Shown here: in pieces, positions 19,636-28,643 of the stretch
Numbering within the stretch: the first letter of the stretch is position 1
Layout of the letters: each line of letters begins with the position of its first letter
From: Methylorubrum zatmanii
GTDB lineage: Bacteria > Pseudomonadota > Alphaproteobacteria > Rhizobiales > Beijerinckiaceae
Direction of reading: 5' to 3'
Length of the DNA stretch: 50,744 bases
Assembly: GCF_014845115.1 (NCBI RefSeq)
Contig: NZ_NKUI01000190.1
Location: forward strand, 1-50,744
The notes under the pieces: model-generated
What the model saw: only the letters and a program-made list of their open reading frames with translations
Database searches by the model: none
Told to the model about the DNA's origin: nothing
Position numbers and translations under genes: made by a program

Positions 19636-20655
19636 ATGCCCGCTTGGATCACCGCCTTCGCCTCGGCCTTCGACTTCGCGGCGCCGCTGGCCCTGCTGCT
19701 CCTGCCCCTGCCGTTCGCGGCGCGGCTGCTTCCGCCGGAGCGGGAGGGGCGCAGCGGCGCCTTGCGGGTGCCGTCCTCCCTCGTCGGCGGCGCCGAGCCG
19801 GCGGCCGGGCTCGCCGCCCGCGGCCGGCGGCTTTCCTGGCTGATCGGGATCCTCTGGACGGCCCTCGTCGTCGCCCTCGCCGGCCCGCGCCTCGTCCTGC
19901 CCGCCACCGCCCTGCCCGCCTCGGGCCGCGAGATCATCCTCGCCCTCGATCTCTCTGGCAGCATGGAGCGCAAGGATTTCTCCCTCGACGGGCAGACGGT
20001 GAGCCGGCTCGACGCGGTGAAGCGCGTCGGAGCCGATTTCATCCGGCGCCGGGCCGGTGACCGCATCGGCCTCGTCGAATTCGCCGACCAAGCCTACGTT
20101 GCCGCCGCCCCCACCTTCGACACGGCCACCGTCGCCCGCACCCTGGAGGAGGCCACCATCGGCCTGGTCGGGCGCTCCACCGGCATCGGCGACGGGCTCG
20201 GTCTCGCGCTCAAGCGCCTCGCACCGGCCCAGATCGCCAACGCCGAGGGCGGCGGCCCGCCGCCCGCGCGCGACAAGGTGGTGGTGCTGCTCTCGGACGG
20301 CGCCAACAATGCCGGCCAGACCGCGCCGAAGGACGTCGCGCAGCTCGCCCGCGAACTCGGCGTGCGCCTCTACACCATCGCGCTCGGGCCGATCGACATG
20401 GCCGACAACCCGGATAACGAGCAGGATGTGGTCGATGTCGAGACCCTGCGGGCCATGGCCGAGGTGAGCGGCGGAAAGGCCTTCCGCGTGAAGACCACCG
20501 ACGACCTGGAGAACGTGGCGAACGCCATCGACGAGTTGGAGGGCGGCCGCGCCAAGGCTCCGCCGCTGCCGCTGCGGCGCGACCTCTGGCCCTGGCCGGC
20601 GGCGCTCGCCTTCCTCTGCGCCTGCGGATTGCTGGTGACGAGGCGCCGGGCATGA
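19636..20655 (+). CDS. VWA domain membrane protein, BatA/MxaC-like
   Basis: A 339-residue protein with N-terminal hydrophobic segments (about 10-30 and 65-85), a VWA domain (about 95-300) and a C-terminal transmembrane helix (about 315-333). The metal-ion-dependent adhesion site is intact: DLSGSM near residue 105, a Thr-containing loop (GRSTGIGDGLGLA) near 178 and LLSDGANNAG near 217. The VWA domain should face the periplasm or the cytoplasmic membrane surface. Its end overlaps the next gene by four bases (ATGA). Confidence 0.88.
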   Translation: MPAWITAFASAFDFAAPLALLLLPLPFAARLLPPEREGRSGALRVPSSLVGGAEPAAGLAARGRRLSWLIGILWTALVVALAGPRLVLPATALPASGREIILALDLSGSMERKDFSLDGQTVSRLDAVKRVGADFIRRRAGDRIGLVEFADQAYVAAAPTFDTATVARTLEEATIGLVGRSTGIGDGLGLALKRLAPAQIANAEGGGPPPARDKVVVLLSDGANNAGQTAPKDVAQLARELGVRLYTIALGPIDMADNPDNEQDVVDVETLRAMAEVSGGKAFRVKTTDDLENVANAIDELEGGRAKAPPLPLRRDLWPWPAALAFLCACGLLVTRRRA

Positions 20656-21575
20656 TCGAGTCCTTCGCCCTGCTGCGCCCGCTCTGGTTCCTGGCCCTCC
20701 CCGTCGTGGCCGTGCTGGCGCTGCGCGCCGCGTGGCGCTCGGCACCGCTCGGCGATTGGGCCAAGGCGGTCGATCCGCATCTGATGGCGCTGCTCGCCCG
20801 CCGCGGCGCGGTGCTCGGCGGGCGGCGGCAGGCCAACCTCGCCGCAGCCCTGACCGCCGGCCTCCTGGCGCTGGCGCTCACCGGCCCGGCCGTCGAGCGC
20901 CCGGAGGCCTCGACCTTCCGCAACCTCGACGCCACGGTGATCGTGCTCGACCTCTCCCGCTCGGTGACCGAGGGCGGCCACTTCAAGGAGGCGCGGCAGG
21001 CGGCGCAGGCCGTGGCGGAGGCGGCCGGCACCCGCTCCGTGGCGCTGATCGTCTATGCCGGCGACGCCTATACCGCCCTCTCGCCGACCGGCGACCGGGA
21101 GAGCCTCGGCACCACCCTGTTCGCCCTCGATGCCGACACGGTGCCCGACCGGGGCAGCCACCCCGAGCGCGGGCTGGCGCTCGCCCGCCGCACCCTGGCG
21201 GAGGCCAATGTCGTCTCCGGCGACGTGGTGCTGATCTCCGACGGCGACGGCATCGGGCAGGCCGCCGAGCGGGAGGCCGCCGCGATCCGCGACAAGGGCT
21301 GGCAGCTCCACACCCTGTTCGTCCCCGCCGCGAAGACCCTGCCGCCCGGAGCGCCGCGCCCCGACCGCGCCGCCCTCGACCGGCTCGCCGCCGCCGGAAA
21401 TGGCCGAGCCGCCGATATCGACGGCCCGCAGGCGGTGCTCGACCGAGTCGGTGCCTCGACCGCCCAGCACCTCGCCGCCGGCGGCTACGGCGTCCTCGCC
21501 TTCGCCGATCTCGGCCGCTGGCTCCTGCTTCTGGCGCTGCTGCCCGCCCTCCTCCTGTTCCGCCGGAGCGCGTGA
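20652..21575 (+). CDS. VWA domain membrane protein, BatB/MxaL-like
   Basis: A 307-residue second VWA protein. Transmembrane segments flank the domain at about 10-25, 60-78 and 285-303. The metal site first loop is DLSRSV near residue 101 and a further Asp loop is LISDGDGIG near 197. It differs enough from the preceding VWA protein that this is an old paralogue, not a recent duplication. Start and stop both overlap neighbouring genes, indicating tight translational coupling. Confidence 0.87.
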   Translation: MIESFALLRPLWFLALPVVAVLALRAAWRSAPLGDWAKAVDPHLMALLARRGAVLGGRRQANLAAALTAGLLALALTGPAVERPEASTFRNLDATVIVLDLSRSVTEGGHFKEARQAAQAVAEAAGTRSVALIVYAGDAYTALSPTGDRESLGTTLFALDADTVPDRGSHPERGLALARRTLAEANVVSGDVVLISDGDGIGQAAEREAAAIRDKGWQLHTLFVPAAKTLPPGAPRPDRAALDRLAAAGNGRAADIDGPQAVLDRVGASTAQHLAAGGYGVLAFADLGRWLLLLALLPALLLFRRSA

Positions 21576-22513
21576 TGACGGCGCCTGTCCCGCTCCGCGC
21601 CTTCGCCGGTGCCCGGCCGCTCCGGCACAGCCTGCCGCAGGCCTTCCCGCGCCACTGGCGGCGGCTTGCCCGCATCGCCGGCCTCACGCTTGCCGGCGCC
21701 GGCATCCTCGGCCTGCTGCTCGTCTCGGAGCCGCGCACGACCCTCGGTCGCCTGCTGATGGCGGCCGGCTTGCCCGGCGCGGCCCTGACCGTGTTCGACC
21801 AGCCCGCCTGGCGCGCCGTCGCCCTCTACGAGGCCGGGCGCCCTGCCGAGGCGATCCCGCTGTTCCGGGCGCAGGGCAAGCGCGGGGCCTATAATCTCGG
21901 CAACGCGCTGGCCCGCTCCGGCGATCTCAAGGGCGCCCTCGAGGCTTACGACGAGGCCCTGCTCTACAACCCCCGCGACGCCGACGCGCAGGCCAACCGC
22001 TCACTGATCGCCAAGGCGCTGGAGGAGGAGATCGACCGGGGCAAGGGCGGCGGCATCGCCAACGCCTCGGCCCAGTACGGCGCTCGCTACAACAACACCG
22101 CCAACCAGGATCAGAACGACGACATCCGCGCCACCTCCAGCGGCGAGGGGCTGGCCGGCAACAAGGAATCGAGCAGCTCCGCCTCCCTGCCCGGATCGAG
22201 CCCGGTGGCGCGGCGCGGCAAGGCCGAGCAGCAGGCGGTCGATTCCGGCAAGGGGCAGGCGCGTGGCTCGGCCAGCGACGCGGCGGGACGCGGCCGCCAG
22301 GGCAACGGCTCGGCCATGGTCGCCGCGGCGCCGGAACGCGAGGCGCGGCGCGTCACCAAGAGCTTCGAGGCGCACGAGATCCATCCCGACCGGCTCTGGC
22401 TCCAAACCCTGCCGGACGAGCCCGGCCGCTATCTCAAGCTGCGCCTCAAGGCCGAGCAGACCCGCCGGGTCGAGGCCGGCACCGCCATCCCGGGAGGCAG
22501 CAACCCGTGGTAG
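21575..22513 (+). CDS. TPR membrane protein, BatC-like
   Basis: A 312-residue protein with a membrane segment (about 30-50), a TPR-like helical region (about 70-145: ALYEAGRPAEAIPLF, YNLGNALARSGDLKGALEAYDEAL) and a low-complexity Ser/Gln/Gly-rich stretch (about 160-255). The ending YLKLRLKAEQTRR...GSNPW is the conserved C-terminal pattern of TPR proteins in MoxR/Bat operons. The ATG shares a base with the previous stop; a GTG three bases upstream is possible. It overlaps the next gene by seven bases. Confidence 0.83.
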   Translation: MTAPVPLRAFAGARPLRHSLPQAFPRHWRRLARIAGLTLAGAGILGLLLVSEPRTTLGRLLMAAGLPGAALTVFDQPAWRAVALYEAGRPAEAIPLFRAQGKRGAYNLGNALARSGDLKGALEAYDEALLYNPRDADAQANRSLIAKALEEEIDRGKGGGIANASAQYGARYNNTANQDQNDDIRATSSGEGLAGNKESSSSASLPGSSPVARRGKAEQQAVDSGKGQARGSASDAAGRGRQGNGSAMVAAAPEREARRVTKSFEAHEIHPDRLWLQTLPDEPGRYLKLRLKAEQTRRVEAGTAIPGGSNPW

Positions 22514-23829
22514 TTTTTTCCGGACTCTTTCGATGGGCTGCGCAGGCGCTCCTTCCCGGACGGGAAAAGAGCGTGGCGGCTCTGCTCCTGCTTCTCCTCG
22601 CCGCCCCCGCCCACGCCATCGAGCCCGGCGACCTCACCCTCACGGTCACGCCCGATCTCTCCGGCGGCGCGCCGCCCTATGCCCGCGAGATGGTGCTGCT
22701 GCGCCTGCGCGGGGTCTACCGCACCCAGGTCCTGCTGGAGGAGGTGCGCCAGCCCGCCCTCGTCAACTTCTCCTGGACCCAGCTCGGCCGCGACCATTGG
22801 GGCCGCACCCGTCTGCCGGACGGGCAGATGGCGCTGGAATTCGAGCGCACCATCGCGATCTTCCCGCAGCACACCGGCACCTTCACCATCGACCCGTTCA
22901 TCCACCGGCTGACCATCAACGACAACGGCGAGCGCAAACAGGTCGACGTGCGTTCCGAGCCGATCCCGTTCCCCGTCGCCGCCTGGACCGGCGAGACCGG
23001 CGGCCCCGATGCGCCGGAGCCGTGGTGGCTGCCGGCGCGGGACGTCTCGATCACCGATTCCTGGGATCCCGACCCGGAGACCATCAACCAGGGCGAGACC
23101 GCCCGCCGGATCGTGACGCTGGAAGCGCAGGGCATGCTTGCCGAGGGGCTGCCGCCGCGCCCGGTCATGCGCACCCGCGGCATCATCACCTTCGCCGGCC
23201 CGGTCAAGCGCGAGACGATCATCACGCCCTCCGGCCCGGTGGCGCGGGCGACCTACCAATGGGACATCAAGAAGGGCGTGGCCGAGGTCATTCCCCTCGA
23301 TGCGATCAAGATCCCCTGGTTCGACACTCTCTCGCGTACCCTGCGGGAGGCCGAGATCCCCGCCCGCCAGATCGGCGGCGGCCTCGTCGACCGGGAGGAG
23401 GATCTGAAGCCCGCCGCCCCGGCCTCCTGGGCAGCCCTCGCCGCGGCCGGCTCGGCCGCCTTCGGCCTCGGGCTCGCCCTGATCAGGTTCCGCACCGGAC
23501 CGGCGCGCCTGCGCCTCGGGCGCGCACATGCCCGCGCCCTGCGCCGGGCCGCCGCCTCGGGCGATGCGGCGGCGTTCCGCGCGGCCCTCGCCCGGGCCGC
23601 CCAGCAGCAGCCGGATCTGGCCGCGCTCTGGCGGGCAGAGCCGGATCTGGCGGCCGACCTAACCAGCCTCGACCGGCAGGTCTTCGGCCAGGGCGCCGCG
23701 CTCGGGCAGCCGCTCGATCTCTCCGGCCTCGCGGCGAAGCTCGGCCGGCCCCGGAGAGCCCTCGCGGCAGGCTCGCTTGCACCGGCGCCGGGCCTCGCCC
23801 CCCTCGACGGCCCGCTCGCGCAAGCGTGA
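22507..23829 (+). CDS. BatD-like periplasmic protein
   Basis: A 440-residue exported protein. A signal peptide ends near residue 38 (LLLLLAAPAHA). The long periplasmic part has beta-rich Ig-like repeats (including QTVxLxAxGM-like VTLEAQGML near residue 203), a transmembrane helix follows at about 302-322, then an alanine/arginine-rich cytoplasmic tail. The GTG at 22507 has GGGAGG about nine bases upstream; a GTG at 22573 just before the signal peptide is an alternative. It is the last gene of the MoxR operon. Confidence 0.8.
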   Translation: MVVFSGLFRWAAQALLPGREKSVAALLLLLLAAPAHAIEPGDLTLTVTPDLSGGAPPYAREMVLLRLRGVYRTQVLLEEVRQPALVNFSWTQLGRDHWGRTRLPDGQMALEFERTIAIFPQHTGTFTIDPFIHRLTINDNGERKQVDVRSEPIPFPVAAWTGETGGPDAPEPWWLPARDVSITDSWDPDPETINQGETARRIVTLEAQGMLAEGLPPRPVMRTRGIITFAGPVKRETIITPSGPVARATYQWDIKKGVAEVIPLDAIKIPWFDTLSRTLREAEIPARQIGGGLVDREEDLKPAAPASWAALAAAGSAAFGLGLALIRFRTGPARLRLGRAHARALRRAAASGDAAAFRAALARAAQQQPDLAALWRAEPDLAADLTSLDRQVFGQGAALGQPLDLSGLAAKLGRPRRALAAGSLAPAPGLAPLDGPLAQA

Positions 23830-23920
23830 CCGCGCTGCCGTGAACGGCCACGACGCACCTCGTGTTGGAATCCAAGTCGGCCCTCCCCCGGAGGACCGGC
23901 CGTTCCGAGAGAGGTTGGAC

Positions 23921-25012
23921 GTGAGCGCCGCGAGCCCGATCCCCTATCACCCTTCGGTCGAGCAGCCGCGCACCGACGAAGACGACATTCACGCGCAGAT
24001 GCTGGTGACCTTCGCCAAGATCCAGAACACCACCTTCGAGGATTACGGACGGGCGGTCCGGGGCGTCCACGCCAAGGCACATGGCCTGCTCGTCGGCCGC
24101 CTTGAGGTTCTGGACGATCTTCCGCCGACCCTGGCCCAAGGCCTGTTCGCGACACCCGGCTCCTACGAGGCCGTGCTGCGCCTCTCCACCAATCCCGGCG
24201 ACATCCTCGACGACAGCGTCTCGACCCCGCGCGGCCTCGCCCTCAAGATCATCGGCGTCGAGGGCGAGCGGCTGGAGGGCGTGGAGGGGACGACGCAGGA
24301 TTTCGTGATGGCCAACGCGCCGGCCTTCACGGCGCCGGATGACGCGGCCTTCCTCAAGAGCCTCAAGCTGCTCGCGGCCACCACCGACACGCCGCAGGTG
24401 TTCAAGAAGGCCTTCTCGGCGGTGCTGCGCGGCGTCGAGACGGTGCTGGAAAGCCTCGGCACCAAGAGCCCGACGCTGATCTCCCTCGGCGGTCACCCCG
24501 AGACCCATATCCTCGGCGAGACCTTCTACAGCCAGGTGCCCCTGCGCTGGGGCGATTACGTCGCCAAGGTCGCCGTGGCGCCGGTCTCGCCGGAGCTGAC
24601 GGCGCTCACCGGAGCGAGCCTCACCGTCAACGGCAAGCCCGACGGCCTGCGCGAGGCGGTGACCGGCTTCTTCGCCGAGCACGAGGGCGTGTGGGAGTTG
24701 CGGGCACAGCTGCGCACCGACGAGGAAACCATGCCGGTCGAGGACGCCTCGAAACCCTGGCCGGAGAAGCAGAGCCCCTACGTCGCCGTGGCCCGCCTGA
24801 CCGTGCCGCGTCAGGACGCCTGGAGCGAGGACAAGGTGCGCCGGATCGACGACGGCTTCGCCTTCAATCCCTGGCACGCGCTCGCCGCACACCGGCCGCT
24901 GGGCTCGATCATGCGGGCGCGCCGGGCCGCCTACCCCGCCTCCGCCGGCTTCCGGGCCGAGCATAGCGGCTGCCCGATCCACGAACCGGGCGGATCGCGG
25001 CTTTCGAACTGA
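23921..25012 (+). CDS. Catalase-family (heme-dependent) protein
   Basis: A 363-residue member of the small catalase-like family rather than a classical KatA/KatE. It has the N-terminal HAQMLVTFAKIQNTTF block, a VHAKAHGLL segment with the probable distal His near residue 52, and the C-terminal RARRAAYP with the probable heme-ligand Tyr near residue 342. Phe/Asn positions of typical catalases are partly replaced, so activity may be peroxidase-like or weak. The GTG start has GAGAGG six bases upstream; the frame upstream is not coding. It follows the MoxR operon by 91 bases on the same strand. Confidence 0.82.
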   Translation: MSAASPIPYHPSVEQPRTDEDDIHAQMLVTFAKIQNTTFEDYGRAVRGVHAKAHGLLVGRLEVLDDLPPTLAQGLFATPGSYEAVLRLSTNPGDILDDSVSTPRGLALKIIGVEGERLEGVEGTTQDFVMANAPAFTAPDDAAFLKSLKLLAATTDTPQVFKKAFSAVLRGVETVLESLGTKSPTLISLGGHPETHILGETFYSQVPLRWGDYVAKVAVAPVSPELTALTGASLTVNGKPDGLREAVTGFFAEHEGVWELRAQLRTDEETMPVEDASKPWPEKQSPYVAVARLTVPRQDAWSEDKVRRIDDGFAFNPWHALAAHRPLGSIMRARRAAYPASAGFRAEHSGCPIHEPGGSRLSN

Positions 25013-25388
25013 TCGCCTCGATTGCGGTCGAGCGAGCGCTTTGCACGCAACCGATCTTTTCGAGCATGCCCCCTGCTGCCTTGTGGGAGAGATTCGGCCC
25101 GTCGCGCCCTTAAGAACTCTCAGCACGATCTGTCACGTCCTCCCTGACACTCCTGATGTTCAGTGCCCCGGTCAGCGGGTCTCGAAGGATCCTCCAGCTC
25201 CCGCGCGGCTTCTGGAAGATCCTTCGACGCCTTCCGCTTTCTCCGGCACGTCAGGATAGGGAATCGGAGCGGAATGACGTTGTTGACGGCCGCGAGGCGT
25301 TCTCCTGTGGCGATGTCAGGGAACGGCCAAGCCTGGACGACGTTTCATCGCCGTCTTCCCCGGCGCTCGCGCCCGACCTCGTTCGACG
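25013..25388. repeat. Intergenic region with degenerate REP-like element
   Basis: A 376-base region without a convincing gene. At about 25152-25260 it carries a decayed copy of the palindromic element found at 4119-4223: arms with GCGGGTCTCGAAGGATCCTCC and GAAGATCCTTCGACGCC, ending GGCACGTCAGGAT. The outer arms are mismatched. The rest should hold the promoter of the downstream YihY gene; nothing else recognised. Confidence 0.65.
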
Positions 25389-26549
25389 ATGCCGTCCTCC
25401 CCGCGCTCCCCCTCTCGCTCTCCTGCAGAGGGTACGGCCTCCGTGATCTGGACCCTGATGATGGGTGCGGCCCTGATCGCGCTCGCCGCCGCCCCCCGGC
25501 GCCGGCCCGACGACGAGCCGGAACCGCTCGAGCCGTCCGAGACCAAGGAGCGCAACGGCGGGGCCCATTCCCATGAGGGCCGTGCCGCCCGTTGGGTGGC
25601 AGCGACCCAGGCCGATCGCGGGCGCGATGCCGACCACCCCGGCGAGATCCCGGCCCCCGGCTGGTGGGACATCGCCATGCGGGTCTACCAGGAGTTCAAC
25701 AAGGATCGGGTGCTGTCGGTGGCGGCGGGCGTCACCTTCTACACCCTGCTCTCTCTTTTCCCCGCCATCGCCGCGCTGGTGACCTGCTATGGGCTGGTGG
25801 CCGATGTGAACACCATCAACGTCCACCTCGCCTCGCTGCACGGCGTCCTGCCCGAGAGCGCCATCGACATCATCGGCGAGCAGGTGAAGCGCATCGCCAC
25901 CAAGGGCAGCGGCACGCTGGGGCTCACCTTCTTCACCAGCCTCACGCTGTCGCTGTGGAGCGCCAACGCCGCCATGAAGGCGATGTTCGATGCGCTCAAC
26001 GTCGTCTACGAGGAGGAGGAAAAGCGCAATTTCTTCTGGCTCAACGTCCGCTCGCTGACCTTCACCGCGGGCGCGCTGCTGTTCATCATCCTCGCCCTGA
26101 CGTCGATCGTCGTGTTGCCGGTGGTGTTCAACTTCCTCGGCCTCGGCGACGGGGCGCGCCTCATCGCCATGGCACGCTGGCCGGTGCTGCTGCTGGTCCT
26201 GCTCGGCGGCCTCGCCGTGCTCTACCGCTACGGCCCGAGCCGCGAGCGGGCACGCTGGCGCTGGGTCGGCGCGGGCAGCGTCGTCGCCGGCCTGCTCTGG
26301 CTCGTCGCCTCGATCCTGTTCTCTTGGTACGTCGCGAATTTCGGCAATTACAACGAGACCTACGGCTCCCTCGGCGCCGTGATCGGCTTCATGACCTGGA
26401 TCTGGATCTCGGCGACGATCGTCCTGCTCGGGGGCGAGATCAATGCCGAGATCGAGCACCAGACCGCCCGCGACTCGACCACGAGGCCGCAGGAGCCGAT
26501 GGGCCGGCGCGGCGCGCGCATGGCCGACACCGTGGGCGCGGCGGCCTGA
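25389..26549 (+). CDS. YihY/BrkB family inner-membrane protein
   Basis: A 386-residue protein. After a hydrophilic N-terminal region with one hydrophobic stretch (about 20-36), the YihY domain starts near residue 95 (VYQEFNKDRVLSVAAGVTFYTLLSLFPAIAAL, split here) and has about six membrane segments, with the conserved W..F..Y motif FSWYVANFGNYNETYGSLG near residue 310. Once taken for ribonuclease BN, the family is now known to be transport-like, of uncertain substrate. The N-terminal extension is longer than in many relatives, and the ATG at 25389 is tentative. Confidence 0.87.
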   Translation: MPSSPRSPSRSPAEGTASVIWTLMMGAALIALAAAPRRRPDDEPEPLEPSETKERNGGAHSHEGRAARWVAATQADRGRDADHPGEIPAPGWWDIAMRVYQEFNKDRVLSVAAGVTFYTLLSLFPAIAALVTCYGLVADVNTINVHLASLHGVLPESAIDIIGEQVKRIATKGSGTLGLTFFTSLTLSLWSANAAMKAMFDALNVVYEEEEKRNFFWLNVRSLTFTAGALLFIILALTSIVVLPVVFNFLGLGDGARLIAMARWPVLLLVLLGGLAVLYRYGPSRERARWRWVGAGSVVAGLLWLVASILFSWYVANFGNYNETYGSLGAVIGFMTWIWISATIVLLGGEINAEIEHQTARDSTTRPQEPMGRRGARMADTVGAAA

Positions 26550-26729
26550 CACGCCGCGCTGCCCGCCTCGGGCCATCATCCCGCCGCTCCGTGCTGAGCC
26601 GGGGCGGCGCAACGCCACGGCCACAGCTGCGCCGATGATGTCATCCGTGCTTGCGTGGGCGGGTCGCACTCGCGACAAGCGGAACCGGCACCATTTTTCA
26701 TACAGAGAAAGAGACCGGAGGAACGCGAC

Positions 26730-27146
26730 ATGGCCGGATCCGACGTGGCCGACACGAACCCGGAGATCCGCAGCGATGCCGAGTGGCGCGCGGCGCTGAC
26801 GCCGGAGCAGTACAGCGTGCTGCGCGAGCACGGCACCGAACGGGCGGGCACGAGTTGCCTCAACGCCGAGAAGCGGGCCGGCACCTTCTTCTGTGCCGGC
26901 TGCGGTGCGCCGCTGTTCGAGAGCGGCACCAAGTACGAATCCGGGAGCGGGTGGCCGAGCTTCTTCGCCCCCCTCGAAGGCGCCGTGGAAACGCAAGTCG
27001 ACCGTAGCCACTGGATGACCCGCACCGAGGTGCATTGCGCCCGCTGCAAGGGGCATCTCGGCCACGTCTTCGAGGACGGCCCGGCGCCGACGGGCCTGCG
27101 CTACTGCATGAACGGCGTCGCCCTCGACTTCGAGCCCGAGGGCTGA
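26730..27146 (+). CDS. msrB: Peptide-methionine (R)-S-oxide reductase
   Basis: Repairs methionine-R-sulfoxide in proteins. The 138-residue single-domain protein has zinc-binding pairs CAGC and CARC, the SGSGWPSF motif near residue 72, and the catalytic Cys in RYCMNGVAL near residue 128. The ATG has GGAGG eight bases upstream. Its position after a catalase-like gene and the MoxR/Bat operon gives this stretch an oxidative-stress flavour, though the genes are separate units. Confidence 0.95.
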   Translation: MAGSDVADTNPEIRSDAEWRAALTPEQYSVLREHGTERAGTSCLNAEKRAGTFFCAGCGAPLFESGTKYESGSGWPSFFAPLEGAVETQVDRSHWMTRTEVHCARCKGHLGHVFEDGPAPTGLRYCMNGVALDFEPEG

Positions 27147-27392
27147 ATTCACACCTTGAACCCGTAATTCCCACGCCTTTTCGGCCTCCAGGCTTGCCGC
27201 GTGGTTGTTTCGGGCTCATCACTTCGCCATGAAGGTCCGCGTGAAGAAGAGGTTAACGCCCCGGTCTTCGCGGACCGCCCGCCTCAAGCGGTGGGCAGTC
27301 GCCGGTCTCACACGGGGCCGGCCTCGCGTCTCGAAGGCCGTCGCGCCCGGAGCGATTCCGGGCCGGGCATGCCGACCCGCGGAGGGAAGTGA

Positions 27393-28433
27393 ATGAGTGT
27401 CGTTCGCCGGTTTCTCGTGGCGCCCTCGCTGGTCCGTCTCCTGCGCAAGGAGCGGGGCGGCGCCCGCGTCACCGAAGGGTATTTCGCGCCTCAGGCCGGG
27501 CGGACCTCGTTCGTGCGGGTGCAGGGCTCCAATTGCTACCTCGTGCTGATGACCGGCGCCGAGGGCGCCATGGCCGAGGAGCGCACGGAAGTGCCGCGCG
27601 CCCATGGCGAGGCCCTCCTCGATGTCTGCGCCGGCCGGGCGGTCTATGAGCGCACGACCGTGTCCCTCGGCGGCTCCGGCGAGGCGCTGATCGACCGCTA
27701 CGTGCGCCCATCGGGCCTCGACATTGCCAGCTTGGTCTTTCCCGACGCCGAAGCCGCCCAGGGCTTCACGCCGCCGGTCTGGTTCGGCGCCGAGGTGACG
27801 GCGGATAAGGCCTATGACGGCCAGGCCATCGCCCTGACCGGCCTCCCGACTCCCGGCGACATCCCCCTGAGCAATGCCGCCCTGGACGCCGTGCTCGACC
27901 TGATCGAGCCGCGCTTCGGCTCCGGCCGCCCGCCGCTCTCCTCGCCGCCGAAGCCGACACCCTCGCGGGAGATCTCGGCTCCGCCGCGTCCGCCCGAGTC
28001 GCCGAAGCCGGCCCCGGTCCCGGAGGCGCTCCTGGCCGCCGCCGTGACCGAGCCGACGAGCCCGCCCGAAGCGAAGTCCGAGGAGCAACCTCAGCCGAGC
28101 GAAGAGCCTCCCCCGGCCGAGAGCGCACCGGAGCCGGTTGCGGAGGCGAAGCCGGAGGAGTCCGCACCAGCGGAAGCTTCCGCCCCCGAACCGGCTGCTC
28201 CGCCGGCCGAGGAGCCGCAGAACCCGGCCGCAGCCGCCGAGGCGCCGCCTCCGGCCGCAGCCGAGTCGTCGGAGAAGCTGCCGCCGGATGCGCGCATCGA
28301 CGACGTGATCGAGAGCCTGTCCAAAGCCCTCGGCGCGGCGATCCGCAACCCGCAGGAGCCGAGCCGCGACGAGGAGGTGACCGAGGCGTTCGAGCGCTGG
28401 CAGGTCCGGCCGCGGCGCACGCAGCAGACCTGA
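27393..28433 (+). CDS. CYTH-like protein lacking the catalytic signature, with Pro/Ala/Glu-rich tail
   Basis: A 346-residue protein. Residues 1-155 match the layout of CYTH (triphosphate tunnel) proteins: RRFLVAPSL, VTEGYF, TSFVRV, ERTEVPRAHGEALLDVC, ALIDRYV and VWFGAEVTADKAYDGQAIA. The defining ExExK at the N terminus is absent (MSVVRRF), so phosphatase or cyclase activity is unlikely. Residues about 185-295 form a disordered Pro/Ala/Glu-rich linker, and a short charged helix ends the protein (IDDVIESLSKALGAAIRN). The ATG has GGAGG seven bases upstream. The CYTH assignment is my own reading of the pattern, not a search result. Confidence 0.65.
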   Translation: MSVVRRFLVAPSLVRLLRKERGGARVTEGYFAPQAGRTSFVRVQGSNCYLVLMTGAEGAMAEERTEVPRAHGEALLDVCAGRAVYERTTVSLGGSGEALIDRYVRPSGLDIASLVFPDAEAAQGFTPPVWFGAEVTADKAYDGQAIALTGLPTPGDIPLSNAALDAVLDLIEPRFGSGRPPLSSPPKPTPSREISAPPRPPESPKPAPVPEALLAAAVTEPTSPPEAKSEEQPQPSEEPPPAESAPEPVAEAKPEESAPAEASAPEPAAPPAEEPQNPAAAAEAPPPAAAESSEKLPPDARIDDVIESLSKALGAAIRNPQEPSRDEEVTEAFERWQVRPRRTQQT

Positions 28434-28471
28434 CACGGCGTCACCGCCGACCGTTTCGACAGGATGTTTTC

Positions 28472-28502
28472 AGGCGCCGGTTCTCGCGAGAGGCCGGCGC
28501 CT
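28472..28502 (+). terminator. Hairpin terminator after the CYTH-like gene
   Basis: A nine-base perfect stem AGGCGCCGG / CCGGCGCCT closes a 13-base loop that can pair further. It lies 38 bases after the stop of the CYTH-like gene and is followed by only a short T pair, so termination may be weak. Confidence 0.55.
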
Positions 28503-28643
28503 TCGCATGTCCACATCTCTCCGGAGACAGCGAGCCGGCTCACCGGAACCGGAAAGGGCCAAGCTCCGTTGGGACGCATCCGGCCGCGACTCCTGAAGAG
28601 GGTTCCGCCGGCAAGTCTCGCTTCCCGAAGAGGAAATGCCGCC

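Noticed and set aside
17935..20745. Very long antisense open frame (936 codons)
   Set aside because: It runs opposite the MoxR operon, whose genes have clear motifs and coupled starts. Long antisense frames are expected in GC-rich DNA; the translation is low-complexity Arg/Gly/Gln.
17226..23829. The mxaRSACKL methanol dehydrogenase maturation cluster
   Set aside because: Families match, but gene order differs (two VWA genes adjacent, then TPR and BatD-like, DUF4381 third) and no mxaF, mxaJ, mxaG or mxaI is present.
23483..25126. Long antisense frame over the BatD-like and catalase-like genes
   Set aside because: Both plus-strand genes are well supported, and the antisense translation is His/Arg/Gly-rich without motifs.
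27229..27396. 55-codon basic frame ending in ATGA overlap with the CYTH-like gene
   Set aside because: No ribosome binding site at its ATG, and the downstream gene has its own strong GGAGG, so coupling is not needed. Could still be real, but unsupported.
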